Shown here piece after piece: positions 54,435-62,878 of a DNA stretch of 64,000 bases. Where the stretch lies: contig JAWWBR010000003.1 in assembly GCA_033720855.1 (NCBI GenBank), positions 1-64,000 on the forward strand, written 5' to 3'. Positions within the stretch are counted from its first letter, which is position 1. The number at the start of each line of letters is the position of its first letter. A program made the position numbers and the translations under genes. Source of the DNA: SMXQ01 sp033720855 (lineage in GTDB: Bacteria; Pseudomonadota; Alphaproteobacteria; SMXQ01). The notes beneath the pieces are model-generated. The model did no database searches. It worked only from the letters and a program-made list of their open reading frames with translations, and was not told the origin of the DNA.

Positions 54435-54660
54435 CACACGCGTTCCTTTTTCATCAATCCGGCCACGGCGCCACCCTGCCACCCGGGGGTACGGCTGGGC
54501 CACGGGACCTCTCGCGTCAATGGCCTCAAGCAAAAGGCTTTGGGCCCTGCGCGACGCTAACCTGAATTTATTGACGAAAAGTTATCCCTTACCGTGACCG
54601 AACAGATGGAGGACGGCTCCGGTCCGATAAGCCCTTGCCGGCGGCTCCGCGTGTGAGCAG

Positions 54661-54670
54661 TTGCTATAAT
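54661..54670 (+). promoter_or_regulatory. Extended -10 promoter of the Rid-domain gene
   Basis: TTGCTATAAT (54661-54670) contains TGnTATAAT, an extended -10 element. Transcription would start near 54677, 23 bases before the ATG, with AAGGGAGG in between. The -35 position is poor, as usual for extended -10 promoters. Confidence 0.55.
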
Positions 54671-54699
54671 CCAGCCCGAAACTGAAGGGAGGTCCCATC

Positions 54700-55386
54700 A
54701 TGCGCCTGACCTTGACCGAGTGGCAGGATTTTGCCTTCGTTCAACTTTCCGCGGAAGCGGCACCCGATGGGGATCCGCGGACCGAAACCGAAAGCCTGTT
54801 CGCGGAATTTTCCCAAGCGCTCGCTGCCGAGGATCTATCGCTCGCCAACACCGTGCGGAGCCGGATTTATGGGCGCGACCGAAGTGCCCGGGATGCCGCC
54901 AGCGACGTTCGTCGGGACGCGCTTTCGGGGCGAGCACGGGCCGCGACATCGAGTTACATCGCACCGTCGAGGTTCGCATCGAAAGCCAGCGTCGCCATGG
55001 ACCTGATCGCACTACGGCCCGCCCCCGGGCTTGACAAGGTCATCCGCGAAAACGATCCCCCGAGGCTTCCCTGCCGGTACCTGACTTGTGGCCCGCTGAT
55101 CGTCTTCTCCGGACAGACCGCTGTCCTGCCCGGTCTGGAAACCCAACTGGAGACCGATATCCTGCCGCGATTAACCGCGTATTTGGACGAGGCGGGCAGC
55201 ACTTGGAAGCAAGTTGTCCGGACCGTCTGCTATCTGCACACCAGCCAAAGCCCCAAGCGCCTGCACGAAATTCTCGATAATCAACTCCCCTGCCTTCCCC
55301 AGCGATTGGACGTCCGTTTCGTCGACGGGTACTCCGCAGAGGGCAAGCTGGTCGAGGTCGAGGTGACGGCCCTACGCGAGCGCTGA
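54700..55386 (+). CDS. Tandem Rid (YjgF) domain protein
   Basis: A 228-residue protein that looks like two Rid/YjgF domains in a row. The first (residues ~5-110) is divergent, with LANTVRSRIYGRDRSARDAASDVR. The second is clear: LIVFSGQTAVLPGLETQLETDILPRLTAYLDEAGSTWKQVVRTVCYL. RidA enzymes hydrolyse reactive enamines and imines in the cytosol; other Rid subfamilies lack the catalytic Arg. The C-terminus VDGYSAEGKLVEVEVTAL does not show the usual RidA A-R-S/T-A-V-E-V string, so deaminase activity is doubtful. Confidence 0.8.
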   Translation: MRLTLTEWQDFAFVQLSAEAAPDGDPRTETESLFAEFSQALAAEDLSLANTVRSRIYGRDRSARDAASDVRRDALSGRARAATSSYIAPSRFASKASVAMDLIALRPAPGLDKVIRENDPPRLPCRYLTCGPLIVFSGQTAVLPGLETQLETDILPRLTAYLDEAGSTWKQVVRTVCYLHTSQSPKRLHEILDNQLPCLPQRLDVRFVDGYSAEGKLVEVEVTALRER

Positions 55387-55535
55387 AGGGCCGCAGAACG
55401 CATTGCTCCGGAGCCTCGGTCTTGCAATAGGACTATGATGCGGTTTTTTATCCGCATAACCTTCCTTCCGCTTGAGGGGCACCCATAAACAGGCATGAGC
55501 GTCCTAAGCGATCAGAAATAGGGGAGCATATCCGC

Positions 55536-56360
55536 ATGGAAAACACCGCAAACAGCGCCGCGGAACAAGCAATACAAATTATCAGTGCCTACGGGCTGAA
55601 CGTCGTGGGTGCAATCATCATCCTCATCGTCGGCTTCGTTGTCGCGGGCTGGGCGGCTCGCTTGACCAGCCGGGCGCTCGGCAAAACCGAAAAGATCGAC
55701 GAAACCATCAGCCGATTTCTTGCCAGCCTGGTCCGCTATGCCGTGATCATCTTCACGGTCCTGGCGGTACTCGACCGCTTCGGCGTCGAAACCACAAGCT
55801 TCATCGCCGTCCTGGGTGCCGCGGGGTTGGCCATTGGCCTCGCGTTCCAAGGCACGCTCAGCAATATCGCCGCCGGCGTCATGCTGCTTCTTTTCCGTCC
55901 GTTCCGTATCGGCCAGTTCATAGAGGCGGCGGGAATAGCGGGCACGGTGGAATCGATCACCCTGTTCATGACCGAACTGAATACGCCCGACAACGTTCAT
56001 ATCATCGTTCCCAATGGTCAACTGTGGGGCGCCGCGGTGAAGAATTTCAGCCACAACACAACGCGACGCGTCGACATCAATGTCGGGATCGGTTACGACG
56101 ATGACATCGGCAAGGCCTTCACGGTGATCAAGGATCTCGTCTCCAGCGACAGCCGCGTCCAAGGTGATCCGGAGCCTATGGTTATGGTGACCGGGCTCGG
56201 CGACAGTTCCGTCGACCTTCAGATACGTATGTGGTGCGCCGCGTCGGATTACTGGCCGCTCCGCTTTGATCTGACCCGGCAAGTCAAGGAAAGCCTGGAT
56301 AACGCCGGCATCACCATACCTTATCCGCAACGGACGGTTCATATGGTGGCCGAATCCTGA
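55536..56360 (+). CDS. mscS: Small-conductance mechanosensitive channel, MscS family
   Basis: A 274-residue three-helix MscS protein that opens on membrane tension to release solutes. Helices lie near 18-40, 60-83 and 88-115; the pore helix reads FIAVLGAAGLAIGLAFQGTLSNIAAGVMLLLFRPFRIGQFIE, the canonical TM3 pattern. The beta domain has IIVPNGQLWGAAVKNFS and the C-terminal domain ends GITIPYPQRTVHM. GGGGAG precedes the ATG. It is downstream of the Rid gene, 149 bases away. Confidence 0.95.
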   Translation: MENTANSAAEQAIQIISAYGLNVVGAIIILIVGFVVAGWAARLTSRALGKTEKIDETISRFLASLVRYAVIIFTVLAVLDRFGVETTSFIAVLGAAGLAIGLAFQGTLSNIAAGVMLLLFRPFRIGQFIEAAGIAGTVESITLFMTELNTPDNVHIIVPNGQLWGAAVKNFSHNTTRRVDINVGIGYDDDIGKAFTVIKDLVSSDSRVQGDPEPMVMVTGLGDSSVDLQIRMWCAASDYWPLRFDLTRQVKESLDNAGITIPYPQRTVHMVAES

Positions 56361-56437
56361 CACGCGTCGGGACTGTTGCCGAGACGCCATGACGCCGGCC
56401 AATCACACCATCGGGTGGGACTGAGGAAGGAGACACT

Positions 56438-57418
56438 ATGGGAGACCTCACTCTCGATATCGCAATAAGCGATTACGACCACGTTCGAGACCTCGTCGAT
56501 GGCAAGGTCAAGGCCCCGGGCATTGCCCTCAACCACATTGACCTTCCGGTAGAGGATATCTTCTCTCGCTTCACCGAGCACCGCGAATGGCATGTATCGG
56601 AAATGTCCCTCGCCCGTTTTGTCTCCCTGACCTCTCAGGGCGACGAAAACCTGACGGGGATTCCGGTGTTCCCGTCGCGGTTCTTTCGCCAACACGCGAT
56701 TTACGTGACTTCCGATAGCCCTTTGACCTGCGCCGCGGACTTGGCCGGAAAAAAAGTCGGCATCCCGGAATGGGTCCAGACCGCGATCGTCTACGTTCGC
56801 GCCTGGCTCATGCATGATGTCGGCATCCCGATGGAAGACATCCAGTGGTTTCGTGCGGGGATAAACAGTCTTTCCAATTGGAGCCAGGTCAAGGGGATCA
56901 TCCCAGAAGGGGTATCCTATCAGGAGGTGACCGACCGATCGCTGATGGACATGTTGCTGACGGGAGATTTGGACGCAGTGATCTGCGCCCACCCGCCCGA
57001 CCTGTTCCAGGCGAGAGATCCCCGCATCCGGCGCTTGATCGCCGATTTTCAGCCCCTTGAGGAAGCCTATTGGGAAAAGGAAAAGATCTTTCCGATGATG
57101 CATACGGTGGCCATCCGCAGGGATGTCTACGATGCCCACCCGTGGATCGGCCCCAGCCTGTTCGGTGCCTTTAGCGAAGCCAAGAACCGAAGCCTGGAAC
57201 GCGCACTGGACGGCAACATATGCCGCTTCCCGATCCCTTGGTGTTTTGCCTATGCGGAAAAATCACGAGACATGTTCGGCGACGACTTCTGGCCTTACGG
57301 GGTGGAGGCGAACCGCCCAACCCTCGAGGCTTTCGTGAGGTTCTGCGACGAACAAGGCGTGACCCACAGGCCCGTCTCCGTGGACGAACTTTATCCGAAA
57401 AACGTGCTCGACCTGTGA
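56438..57418 (+). CDS. 4,5-dihydroxyphthalate decarboxylase-like protein
   Basis: A 326-residue protein of the family annotated as 4,5-dihydroxyphthalate decarboxylase (Pht5), which has a type 2 periplasmic-binding-protein fold. Recognisable parts are LDIAISDYDHVRDLVDGKV, EMSLARFVSL, IPVFPSRFFRQHAIYV and AADLAGKKVGIPEW. It has no signal peptide, so it acts in the cytosol and is not an ABC-transporter binding protein. GAAGGAGA precedes the ATG. No phthalate-pathway partner is nearby, so the true substrate is open. It converges on pssA. Confidence 0.82.
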   Translation: MGDLTLDIAISDYDHVRDLVDGKVKAPGIALNHIDLPVEDIFSRFTEHREWHVSEMSLARFVSLTSQGDENLTGIPVFPSRFFRQHAIYVTSDSPLTCAADLAGKKVGIPEWVQTAIVYVRAWLMHDVGIPMEDIQWFRAGINSLSNWSQVKGIIPEGVSYQEVTDRSLMDMLLTGDLDAVICAHPPDLFQARDPRIRRLIADFQPLEEAYWEKEKIFPMMHTVAIRRDVYDAHPWIGPSLFGAFSEAKNRSLERALDGNICRFPIPWCFAYAEKSRDMFGDDFWPYGVEANRPTLEAFVRFCDEQGVTHRPVSVDELYPKNVLDL

Positions 57419-57457
57419 TCCTGCAGCCCGGTGAGGAGGCACAAAGTGGGCCTAGCT

Positions 57458-58372
57458 TCACCGGTCGTCCGTGGGGCCTTCAGGGTCGGTGGCGTCATCG
57501 GATTCGCCTTCGGCGAAATCTTCGAAAACACGATCGTGGAATGCACTCGGATCGCCGACAATGGCTTTCGACTCCGCGCCGTGCGCACCGCTCTGTGCAG
57601 CAGTGGTCGCAAGGCGACGATAGGACCTGACCGAAAAGGGGATCGAGACAAGGTATAGGAACAAGAACACGGACATGGTGACCCACGTCGCCATCGCCAG
57701 CAGGGCGGCGATCAAGCCGACCGAGAGGAGGAAGGGCATAACCAATCGGTGGGGCACCCGGGCCTGTTTCAGGGCGAAGGTGGGAATGCGGCTGATCATG
57801 AGGACGGCGACAAAAACCATGACCGGAATATTGACGACCGGGTGGGCCAGGGCGGCGTTGTCGAAAGCGAAACTCAAGATCATCGGCAGAAGAACCAGTC
57901 CGCCGCCGGCGGGGGCCGGCACGCCGGTAAAAAAGTTGGAGGCCCAGGCCGGCATGTCGGAAATTCCTAGCCGCGTATTGAACCGCGCAAGGCGCAGTGC
58001 CGCACAGACCACGAAAACAAGGGTAATTATCCAGCCCAGTTCCTGAGCGCCGTGGAGGGACCATAAGAAGACAAGCAGTGCCGGCGCCACGCCAAAGCTG
58101 ACGAAATCGGATAGTGAATCCAATTCCGCACCGAATTTGGTCGATCCACCCAACAGTCGCGCCACGCGCCCGTCCAGTGCATCGAGGACGGCGGCAATAA
58201 CTACGGCGAGCACGGCAAATTTCCATTTGCCCTGGTAGCCATAAAGGATTCCGGTTAGTCCGGCGCAAAGCGCCAGAACCGTCAAAATGTTGGGAATCAG
58301 CCTGTTGAAATGGAGTCCTCTCAACCGTTCCCGGGTCTGTGATGCGACCTTCCGTCTGGGCCTTTGTGTCAT
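57458..58372 (-). CDS. pssA: CDP-diacylglycerol-serine O-phosphatidyltransferase
   Basis: PssA makes phosphatidylserine from CDP-diacylglycerol and serine. The 304-residue membrane protein shows the signature DALDGRVARLLGGSTKFGAELDSLSD, followed by FVSFGVAPALL, the subclass II type, and about eight helices. The hydrophilic C-terminal ~50 residues are rich in Asp, Glu and Ala, longer than in many homologues. Its start overlaps the psd stop as ATGA, so the two steps of phosphatidylethanolamine synthesis are coupled. Confidence 0.95.
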   Translation of the reverse strand: MTQRPRRKVASQTRERLRGLHFNRLIPNILTVLALCAGLTGILYGYQGKWKFAVLAVVIAAVLDALDGRVARLLGGSTKFGAELDSLSDFVSFGVAPALLVFLWSLHGAQELGWIITLVFVVCAALRLARFNTRLGISDMPAWASNFFTGVPAPAGGGLVLLPMILSFAFDNAALAHPVVNIPVMVFVAVLMISRIPTFALKQARVPHRLVMPFLLSVGLIAALLAMATWVTMSVFLFLYLVSIPFSVRSYRRLATTAAQSGAHGAESKAIVGDPSAFHDRVFEDFAEGESDDATDPEGPTDDR

Positions 58373-59079
58373 GGGGCGATGTCTCCATCCTTTGGCAGGG
58401 ACGCGTCGTCGCCGGGCGCGTTTGCGTGTTCCCTTCGCGCGATAACGGTCTCGCCGGCGGTGACGATGCGCCCAGCCGACACACAGGCATCGTAACCGTC
58501 GGGCAAATAGACGTCGACGCGGCTACCGAAGCGGATGATGCCGAATCTCTCCCCGCGGCGAACCGTCTGACCGGCATCGATCGTGCTGCGAATGCGGCGC
58601 GCGATCAGACCAGCGATCTGGACGACGGCCAAATCCTCGCCGGTGTCGAGCCGCATATGGATGGAAAGTCGTTCGTTATGCGCGCTTGCCTTGTCGAAAG
58701 ACGCGTTAAAAAATCGCCCCGGCCGATAAAACGTATTGACGACGGTCCCATCGGCAGGAATGCGGTTCACATGGACATTGAAGATGTTCATGAAAATGCT
58801 GATCCGCGTTCGCGGCGCGACCCCCATGCCCAGCTCCTCGGGCGGTGGGGTCATGGCAATAGGAAGAACCCGACCATCGGCCGGAGCAACGATCACCGCC
58901 GCCGCATCCGGAGGGACCCGATCGGGATCACGAAAGAACCAGACACACCAGACGCTGATAACGGTTCCCGCCCCGCCCAGCGGCGGCCAAATCGCCCATA
59001 GCGCGGCTGTCGCCAGCAGGAAACTGGCAATGATGGGCCAACCTTGACGATGGATGGGTAGGCGCATGTGAGCGATCAC
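58369..59079 (-). CDS. psd: Phosphatidylserine decarboxylase proenzyme
   Basis: Psd converts phosphatidylserine to phosphatidylethanolamine using a pyruvoyl group made by self-cleavage. This is the short form of 236 residues. The cleavage motif is IIRFGSRVDVYLP, with the Gly-Ser bond as the site. Other markers are WFFRDPDR, APADGRVLP, SIFMNIFNVHVNRIP and HNERLSI. One or two N-terminal helices anchor it. The GTG at 59079 has AGGAATA five bases upstream; the ATG at 59067 is an alternative. Confidence 0.95.
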   Translation of the reverse strand: MIAHMRLPIHRQGWPIIASFLLATAALWAIWPPLGGAGTVISVWCVWFFRDPDRVPPDAAAVIVAPADGRVLPIAMTPPPEELGMGVAPRTRISIFMNIFNVHVNRIPADGTVVNTFYRPGRFFNASFDKASAHNERLSIHMRLDTGEDLAVVQIAGLIARRIRSTIDAGQTVRRGERFGIIRFGSRVDVYLPDGYDACVSAGRIVTAGETVIARREHANAPGDDASLPKDGDIAP

Positions 59080-59275
59080 TATTCCTGCGTGTTCGGGGCG
59101 CGCGAGTGTAGCCTATCTCCACTCGCTTGCTAAGGGCGGCCTTGGCACTCGATGCCCTGACGGTATCCTGCGGCGACCGGTTTATCCCTTGGCCAAAGGC
59201 CGTTGTCTCTGAGGGCAAGACCGCGCAGACCCCCACATTAACCGGTTTTAAACGCGGCACTGATAGGTAACCGCG

Positions 59276-59827
59276 ATGGCTATCGAAGCATCGCATAGGT
59301 CTTGCCACGCGCCCCTGCAGACCATCAGCGCCTTCGCCCTGACGGCGAGCAAGGGCGTCTGCACCGTCGATTTCGGGTCCCTACCCCAGTCTAACGATAT
59401 CCTCAGCGATATCGGTGGGAATGGGTGCAAATTCCTGTTCTCTTATGGCGAATTGCCGGTTGCCGGAGAAATTTGTGCCGATGGTGCGCCCGAACTGCGT
59501 CTTCAGATTGACGCAGGGGCGATCCCTTACACCATCGAATCGCGGGATGGACGTGAACGTCTGCTTCATGTCAGCAAGGCGTTAAACGGCCTCAACAGCA
59601 CGGCCTTCAGGGTCGAACCGGGTCAGTACATTCGCGTTCGTGCGAACGCGCCACTTGAACCTCCGGTGACCGCGGCGCAGCTGCTCGCTTCCATCGTCGG
59701 CCTATTGTTGGAGGTCCATCCCGTTCTGCAGTGCCTTGCAGAATACCTTCCAGACCTCGCAGGGGTGATCCCGAATTGGCAATCGGCCAGCGAGACAGCA
59801 CCGCAGGGTAACAGGCCGGGAGCCTGA
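59276..59827 (+). CDS. Hypothetical protein, no family recognised
   Basis: A 183-residue soluble protein that I do not recognise. It has no signal peptide or membrane helix. The N-terminal third holds three Cys (residues 10, 28, 51), the middle has short strand-like segments (ELRLQIDAGAIPYTIESRDGRERLLHVSKAL, FRVEPGQYIRVRA), and the end has an amphipathic segment AAQLLASIVGLLLEVHPVLQCLAEYLPDL. Codon use mixes G/C- and A/T-ending codons more than its neighbours. A weak AGGT lies before the ATG. Whether it is expressed cannot be judged. Confidence 0.5.
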   Translation: MAIEASHRSCHAPLQTISAFALTASKGVCTVDFGSLPQSNDILSDIGGNGCKFLFSYGELPVAGEICADGAPELRLQIDAGAIPYTIESRDGRERLLHVSKALNGLNSTAFRVEPGQYIRVRANAPLEPPVTAAQLLASIVGLLLEVHPVLQCLAEYLPDLAGVIPNWQSASETAPQGNRPGA

Positions 59828-59870
59828 TTGCGGTCAGCGCCGAACCGCGACGGCATAGAACTCAATCCGA

Positions 59871-60986
59871 CTAATTCAGAGATGTTTTCCGCGGTAGGGT
59901 AAAAATCTGGCCGGGATAGATCAGGTCGGGATCGCGGATCTGGTCCTTGTTTGCCTCATAAATGACCGTGTACTGCAACCCGCTGCCATAGGTCGAGCGC
60001 GCGATCCTCCACAGGCTGTTTCCCGGTTGGACCACCTTGATGCCTCCGGCTGGGAGGTCCTTTATGGAGGCGGCCCGGCTGAAGGGTATCTCGATCCGGC
60101 GTGCGACCCGCCCATGGGACTGCAATTCGTCCACCCGCAGCCTGTAGGTGCCCGGCGCCACGGGCTTTTCCGGGCGGAAGGACCAACGGCCGCGGGCGTC
60201 AGCCACGGCATCGCCAAGTGGCGTATTATCCAGATAGATGCGGACCCGGGCGCCGGGACGGGCCGCGCCACCGACAACGATCCGTCCCTCACGATCATAG
60301 TCGATGCTATCGACGGACAGTGCCCCACCCTTATCGGCCGCGGAGGCCCCTTCGCCTGAGGTGCCCGGCTTCTGCAAAACGCGGCTTGCCATTGGGCCGC
60401 CGGTCTCACCTTCTTTGGGGCCCCTCGGCACCTTCAGCGCGATCGCACCGGAGGGGCGAGTGACGGCACGCCCGGCCACATCGCGGCCGGGCTCAGGAAC
60501 CACAAGCACGACGTCACCGGCAGACTCCAGGACCGAACCGTCGGGCAATTTCGCCCGCAGGCGCAATCGTCTCCCTCCCGGCGGCAACGGCTTGGCCGGC
60601 ACCAGGACCCATTCGCCCCTCGCGTCGGCCGTCACTTCGCCGACGACGGTAGCCCCATCCATCACCGTCACGCGCGACCCCGGCGCCGCGCGCCCCGCAA
60701 TCACCGCGTTGCCGTCCGGCCCGATCCGGACAATGTCGAAACTTGGCAACCGCCCACGCCCCAAGGCGTCGGGCGGGGCAAGGCCATCGGGTGATGCCCG
60801 TTCGGGCGTTGGCAACCCGATAAAACCGCCCCTCGGGCCGTCGGGGCCACCGGCGGCGTTAACGGAGGGCGCTCCCGCTTCCGGCTGGCTCGACTCATCG
60901 TCATCCCAAGACGCGTAGAAGTTCAGCGCCAACGATGCAGCAAGCACCATGGCACCTACGACGGCGATAACGAGGGCCCGATTCAC
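59871..60986 (-). CDS. LysM protein with two Ig-like repeats
   Basis: A 371-residue envelope protein. A hydrophobic N-terminus (residues 4-24) anchors or exports it. Two similar Ig-like modules follow, at about 83-146 and 225-288, sharing V-x-G-x-A-x-P-G-x-R-V and A-D-A-R-G-x-W with P-x-x-P-G. A LysM domain at about 316-365 (VVQPGNSLWRIARSTYGSGLQYTVIYEAN...LIYPGQIFTLP) should bind peptidoglycan. Related proteins in alphaproteobacteria are of unknown function. It stands alone between the hypothetical gene and the cytochrome pair. Confidence 0.88.
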   Translation of the reverse strand: MNRALVIAVVGAMVLAASLALNFYASWDDDESSQPEAGAPSVNAAGGPDGPRGGFIGLPTPERASPDGLAPPDALGRGRLPSFDIVRIGPDGNAVIAGRAAPGSRVTVMDGATVVGEVTADARGEWVLVPAKPLPPGGRRLRLRAKLPDGSVLESAGDVVLVVPEPGRDVAGRAVTRPSGAIALKVPRGPKEGETGGPMASRVLQKPGTSGEGASAADKGGALSVDSIDYDREGRIVVGGAARPGARVRIYLDNTPLGDAVADARGRWSFRPEKPVAPGTYRLRVDELQSHGRVARRIEIPFSRAASIKDLPAGGIKVVQPGNSLWRIARSTYGSGLQYTVIYEANKDQIRDPDLIYPGQIFTLPRKTSLN

Positions 60987-61104
60987 GTCGGCCGTTTCCC
61001 TTTTTGCGCCCAGCCCCGCAAGAAAAACTCATGGCATGTCTTTTCGGGCCGGATGGATAACCTAGCTTTTCACCTTGCAGGGTGCAACGGTCGCGGCCTC
61101 CCGC

Positions 61105-62034
61105 TCACCTCGTGCCCGATGCCGCCTTCGGTTTGGCTGAGGGCTGGAACACGACCGGTTTCAAGGATTTCAGGTATTCGGCGATTGCCCGCCGATCGTC
61201 ATCGGTAAGCTTGGAGGTCCCGTACTCGACCACGTCGGCCATGAGAGAGCCGAATTCATCGCCGTCCGGTAGCGACCCAGACTCGAGGGAATCCACGATT
61301 TCGTCAAAACTCCATCGGCCGATCCCGGTCTTCAAATCGGGCGTGATATTTGGCACCCGCTCCCCCTCGGGGCCATCGGCGTTGCCGCCAAGCCAAAGCT
61401 TGCGCCTTAAGCCCCCGAGCGCGGTGCGCGGCGTGTGGCATTCGCCGCAATGGGTCACGGCCTCGACCAGATAGGCGCCCCTGTTCCAACTTTGGGAACG
61501 CCCGGGCTCGGGCACGTAAGGCCCCTTGCTGAGATAAAGGACCTTCCACAGCCAAACGCCCCAGCGAATATTGAATGGAAAATTGAGCTCATGCCTGCGG
61601 CTTGGCCGCGCCACCGGCGGCACCGTCAGCATATGGGCCCAAAGATCCTTGAGATCGCGGTCGGTCATGAGGGTGAAGGACCCGTAGGGAAAGGACGGAT
61701 AGTAATGGCGCCCGTCCGGGGAAACCCCCGCGCGCATGGCGCGGATGAAATCGCTTTCGCTCCAGGCGCCGATGCCGAACGTCTTATGTGGGCTGATATT
61801 GGGACCGTAGAACGTGCCGAAAGGCGATTTGATGGGCGCCCCGCCGCCCAGTAGCGGTCCCTTTTTGCGCCGGTCGGTATGACAATTTGCGCAGCCCGCG
61901 GCATCGAACAGGTATTTCCCGCGCTGGGCATCGCCTGCCTCGGCGCCACCGACCAACCCGGGCGGCAATATCGCAATGAACGAGACAGCGACAGCGGCAA
62001 AGATCCCTCGATAGAGAGAGGCGAACCGGATCAT
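61105..62034 (-). CDS. Dihaem c-type cytochrome
   Basis: A 309-residue exported cytochrome with two haem sites, C-A-N-C-H (residues 48-52) and C-G-E-C-H (196-200). A signal peptide precedes the first domain. Each class I domain is followed by stretches typical of the cytochrome subunits of membrane alcohol and sugar dehydrogenases (YYPSFPYGSFTLMTDRDLKDLWAHM). Met ligands are plausible but not assigned. I chose the ATG at 62034 for a normal signal peptide. It lies 72 bases downstream of the cytochrome c' gene on the same strand. Confidence 0.88.
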   Translation of the reverse strand: MIRFASLYRGIFAAVAVSFIAILPPGLVGGAEAGDAQRGKYLFDAAGCANCHTDRRKKGPLLGGGAPIKSPFGTFYGPNISPHKTFGIGAWSESDFIRAMRAGVSPDGRHYYPSFPYGSFTLMTDRDLKDLWAHMLTVPPVARPSRRHELNFPFNIRWGVWLWKVLYLSKGPYVPEPGRSQSWNRGAYLVEAVTHCGECHTPRTALGGLRRKLWLGGNADGPEGERVPNITPDLKTGIGRWSFDEIVDSLESGSLPDGDEFGSLMADVVEYGTSKLTDDDRRAIAEYLKSLKPVVFQPSAKPKAASGTR

Positions 62035-62106
62035 GGCCGGGCTATTTCCATATTTGGGCAAATGAAAAGGCCGCCGAGTCCCCTCGGCGGCCCTTACCAT
62101 CAAAAC

Positions 62107-62616
62107 TTATTTGGGTTTTGGCCCGCGGTACCGCTTGTGGCAGCCGCCGCAGCCCATCGCCTTCATCGCCGCGCTGACGCCTTTGGCGTCCCCGGCCTTG
62201 GCGGCCTTGGCGCCATCGGCCGCCGCCTTTTGCATCTTGGTCAGGCGCTTGTTGAAATCGGCTTCGTTCTGCCAGATAGCCGGCTTGGCGCGCCCCTTGA
62301 CCATGTCGCTGCCCGACCCCTTGGGCCAGATGCCCGTAAGCTGCTTGGCAAGGGCTGCGATCTTCTCTGCCTGCGCGACCTCGGCGGGGCCTATGCTGCC
62401 GGCCTTGGCCTTCTTGCGAAGCCCCTTACGGGCGCCGCTGATCGCCTTCATCAGTTTCCGGCGCTTTTCGGAAATAGCCTGAGCATTAGTTTGGGCAATG
62501 GTCACTGCTTGCCCTTCGGCCTTGGTCGTATCCGCCTGACTTGCGCTTGCAAGCGCCAGGGTTCCGGCCAAGAGCGCCGCCAGGGCAAATGTCGGAACAA
62601 GGAATCGAACTTTCAT
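62107..62616 (-). CDS. Cytochrome c' family protein
   Basis: A 169-residue exported protein with one C-terminal haem site C-G-G-C-H-K-R-Y-R at residue 156, the class II cytochrome c' pattern. The N-terminus is a signal peptide ending A-S-A. The body is a four-helix-bundle-like Ala/Lys-rich region with QAISEKRRKLMKAISGARKGLRKKAK. Cytochrome c' proteins bind NO and may detoxify it. The ATG at 62616 has AGGAGGT upstream, which decides the start. It probably shares a transcript with the dihaem cytochrome. Confidence 0.88.
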   Translation of the reverse strand: MKVRFLVPTFALAALLAGTLALASASQADTTKAEGQAVTIAQTNAQAISEKRRKLMKAISGARKGLRKKAKAGSIGPAEVAQAEKIAALAKQLTGIWPKGSGSDMVKGRAKPAIWQNEADFNKRLTKMQKAAADGAKAAKAGDAKGVSAAMKAMGCGGCHKRYRGPKPK

Positions 62617-62619
62617 GTA

Positions 62620-62627
62620 TACCTCCT
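62620..62627 (-). promoter_or_regulatory. Strong Shine-Dalgarno of the cytochrome c' gene
   Basis: AGGAGGTA, read on the minus strand, lies a few bases before the ATG at 62616 and rules out the longer upstream frame. Confidence 0.75.
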
Positions 62628-62798
62628 GATTATCGGGCCGGTGGCCGACCAACCCCTTGCGATCACACCACCGGCAGCATCTTAGGCACCCCCCTACATG
62701 AAAAATCCCTCTCCACCGGGCACGAAACACGGCGAGCCGGAATCGACACGGGATACCGCAGACGCAATCAAGACGACAAATTGGGGCATGATCAAGGC

Positions 62799-62878
62799 AG
62801 CGTGAGGGAAGGTCGCGGTTTCCTAGCCGGCGATGGATGGTTATAACCCCGACAGGTCGTGTAGGAGCGTGAGGGAAG
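62799..62878 (+). repeat. Direct repeat of AGCGTGAGGGAAG before the LOG gene
   Basis: The 13-mer AGCGTGAGGGAAG occurs at 62799-62811 and 62866-62878. The second copy is the ribosome binding site of the LOG-family gene, touching its ATG. The first may be a relic or a regulatory copy. Confidence 0.6.
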
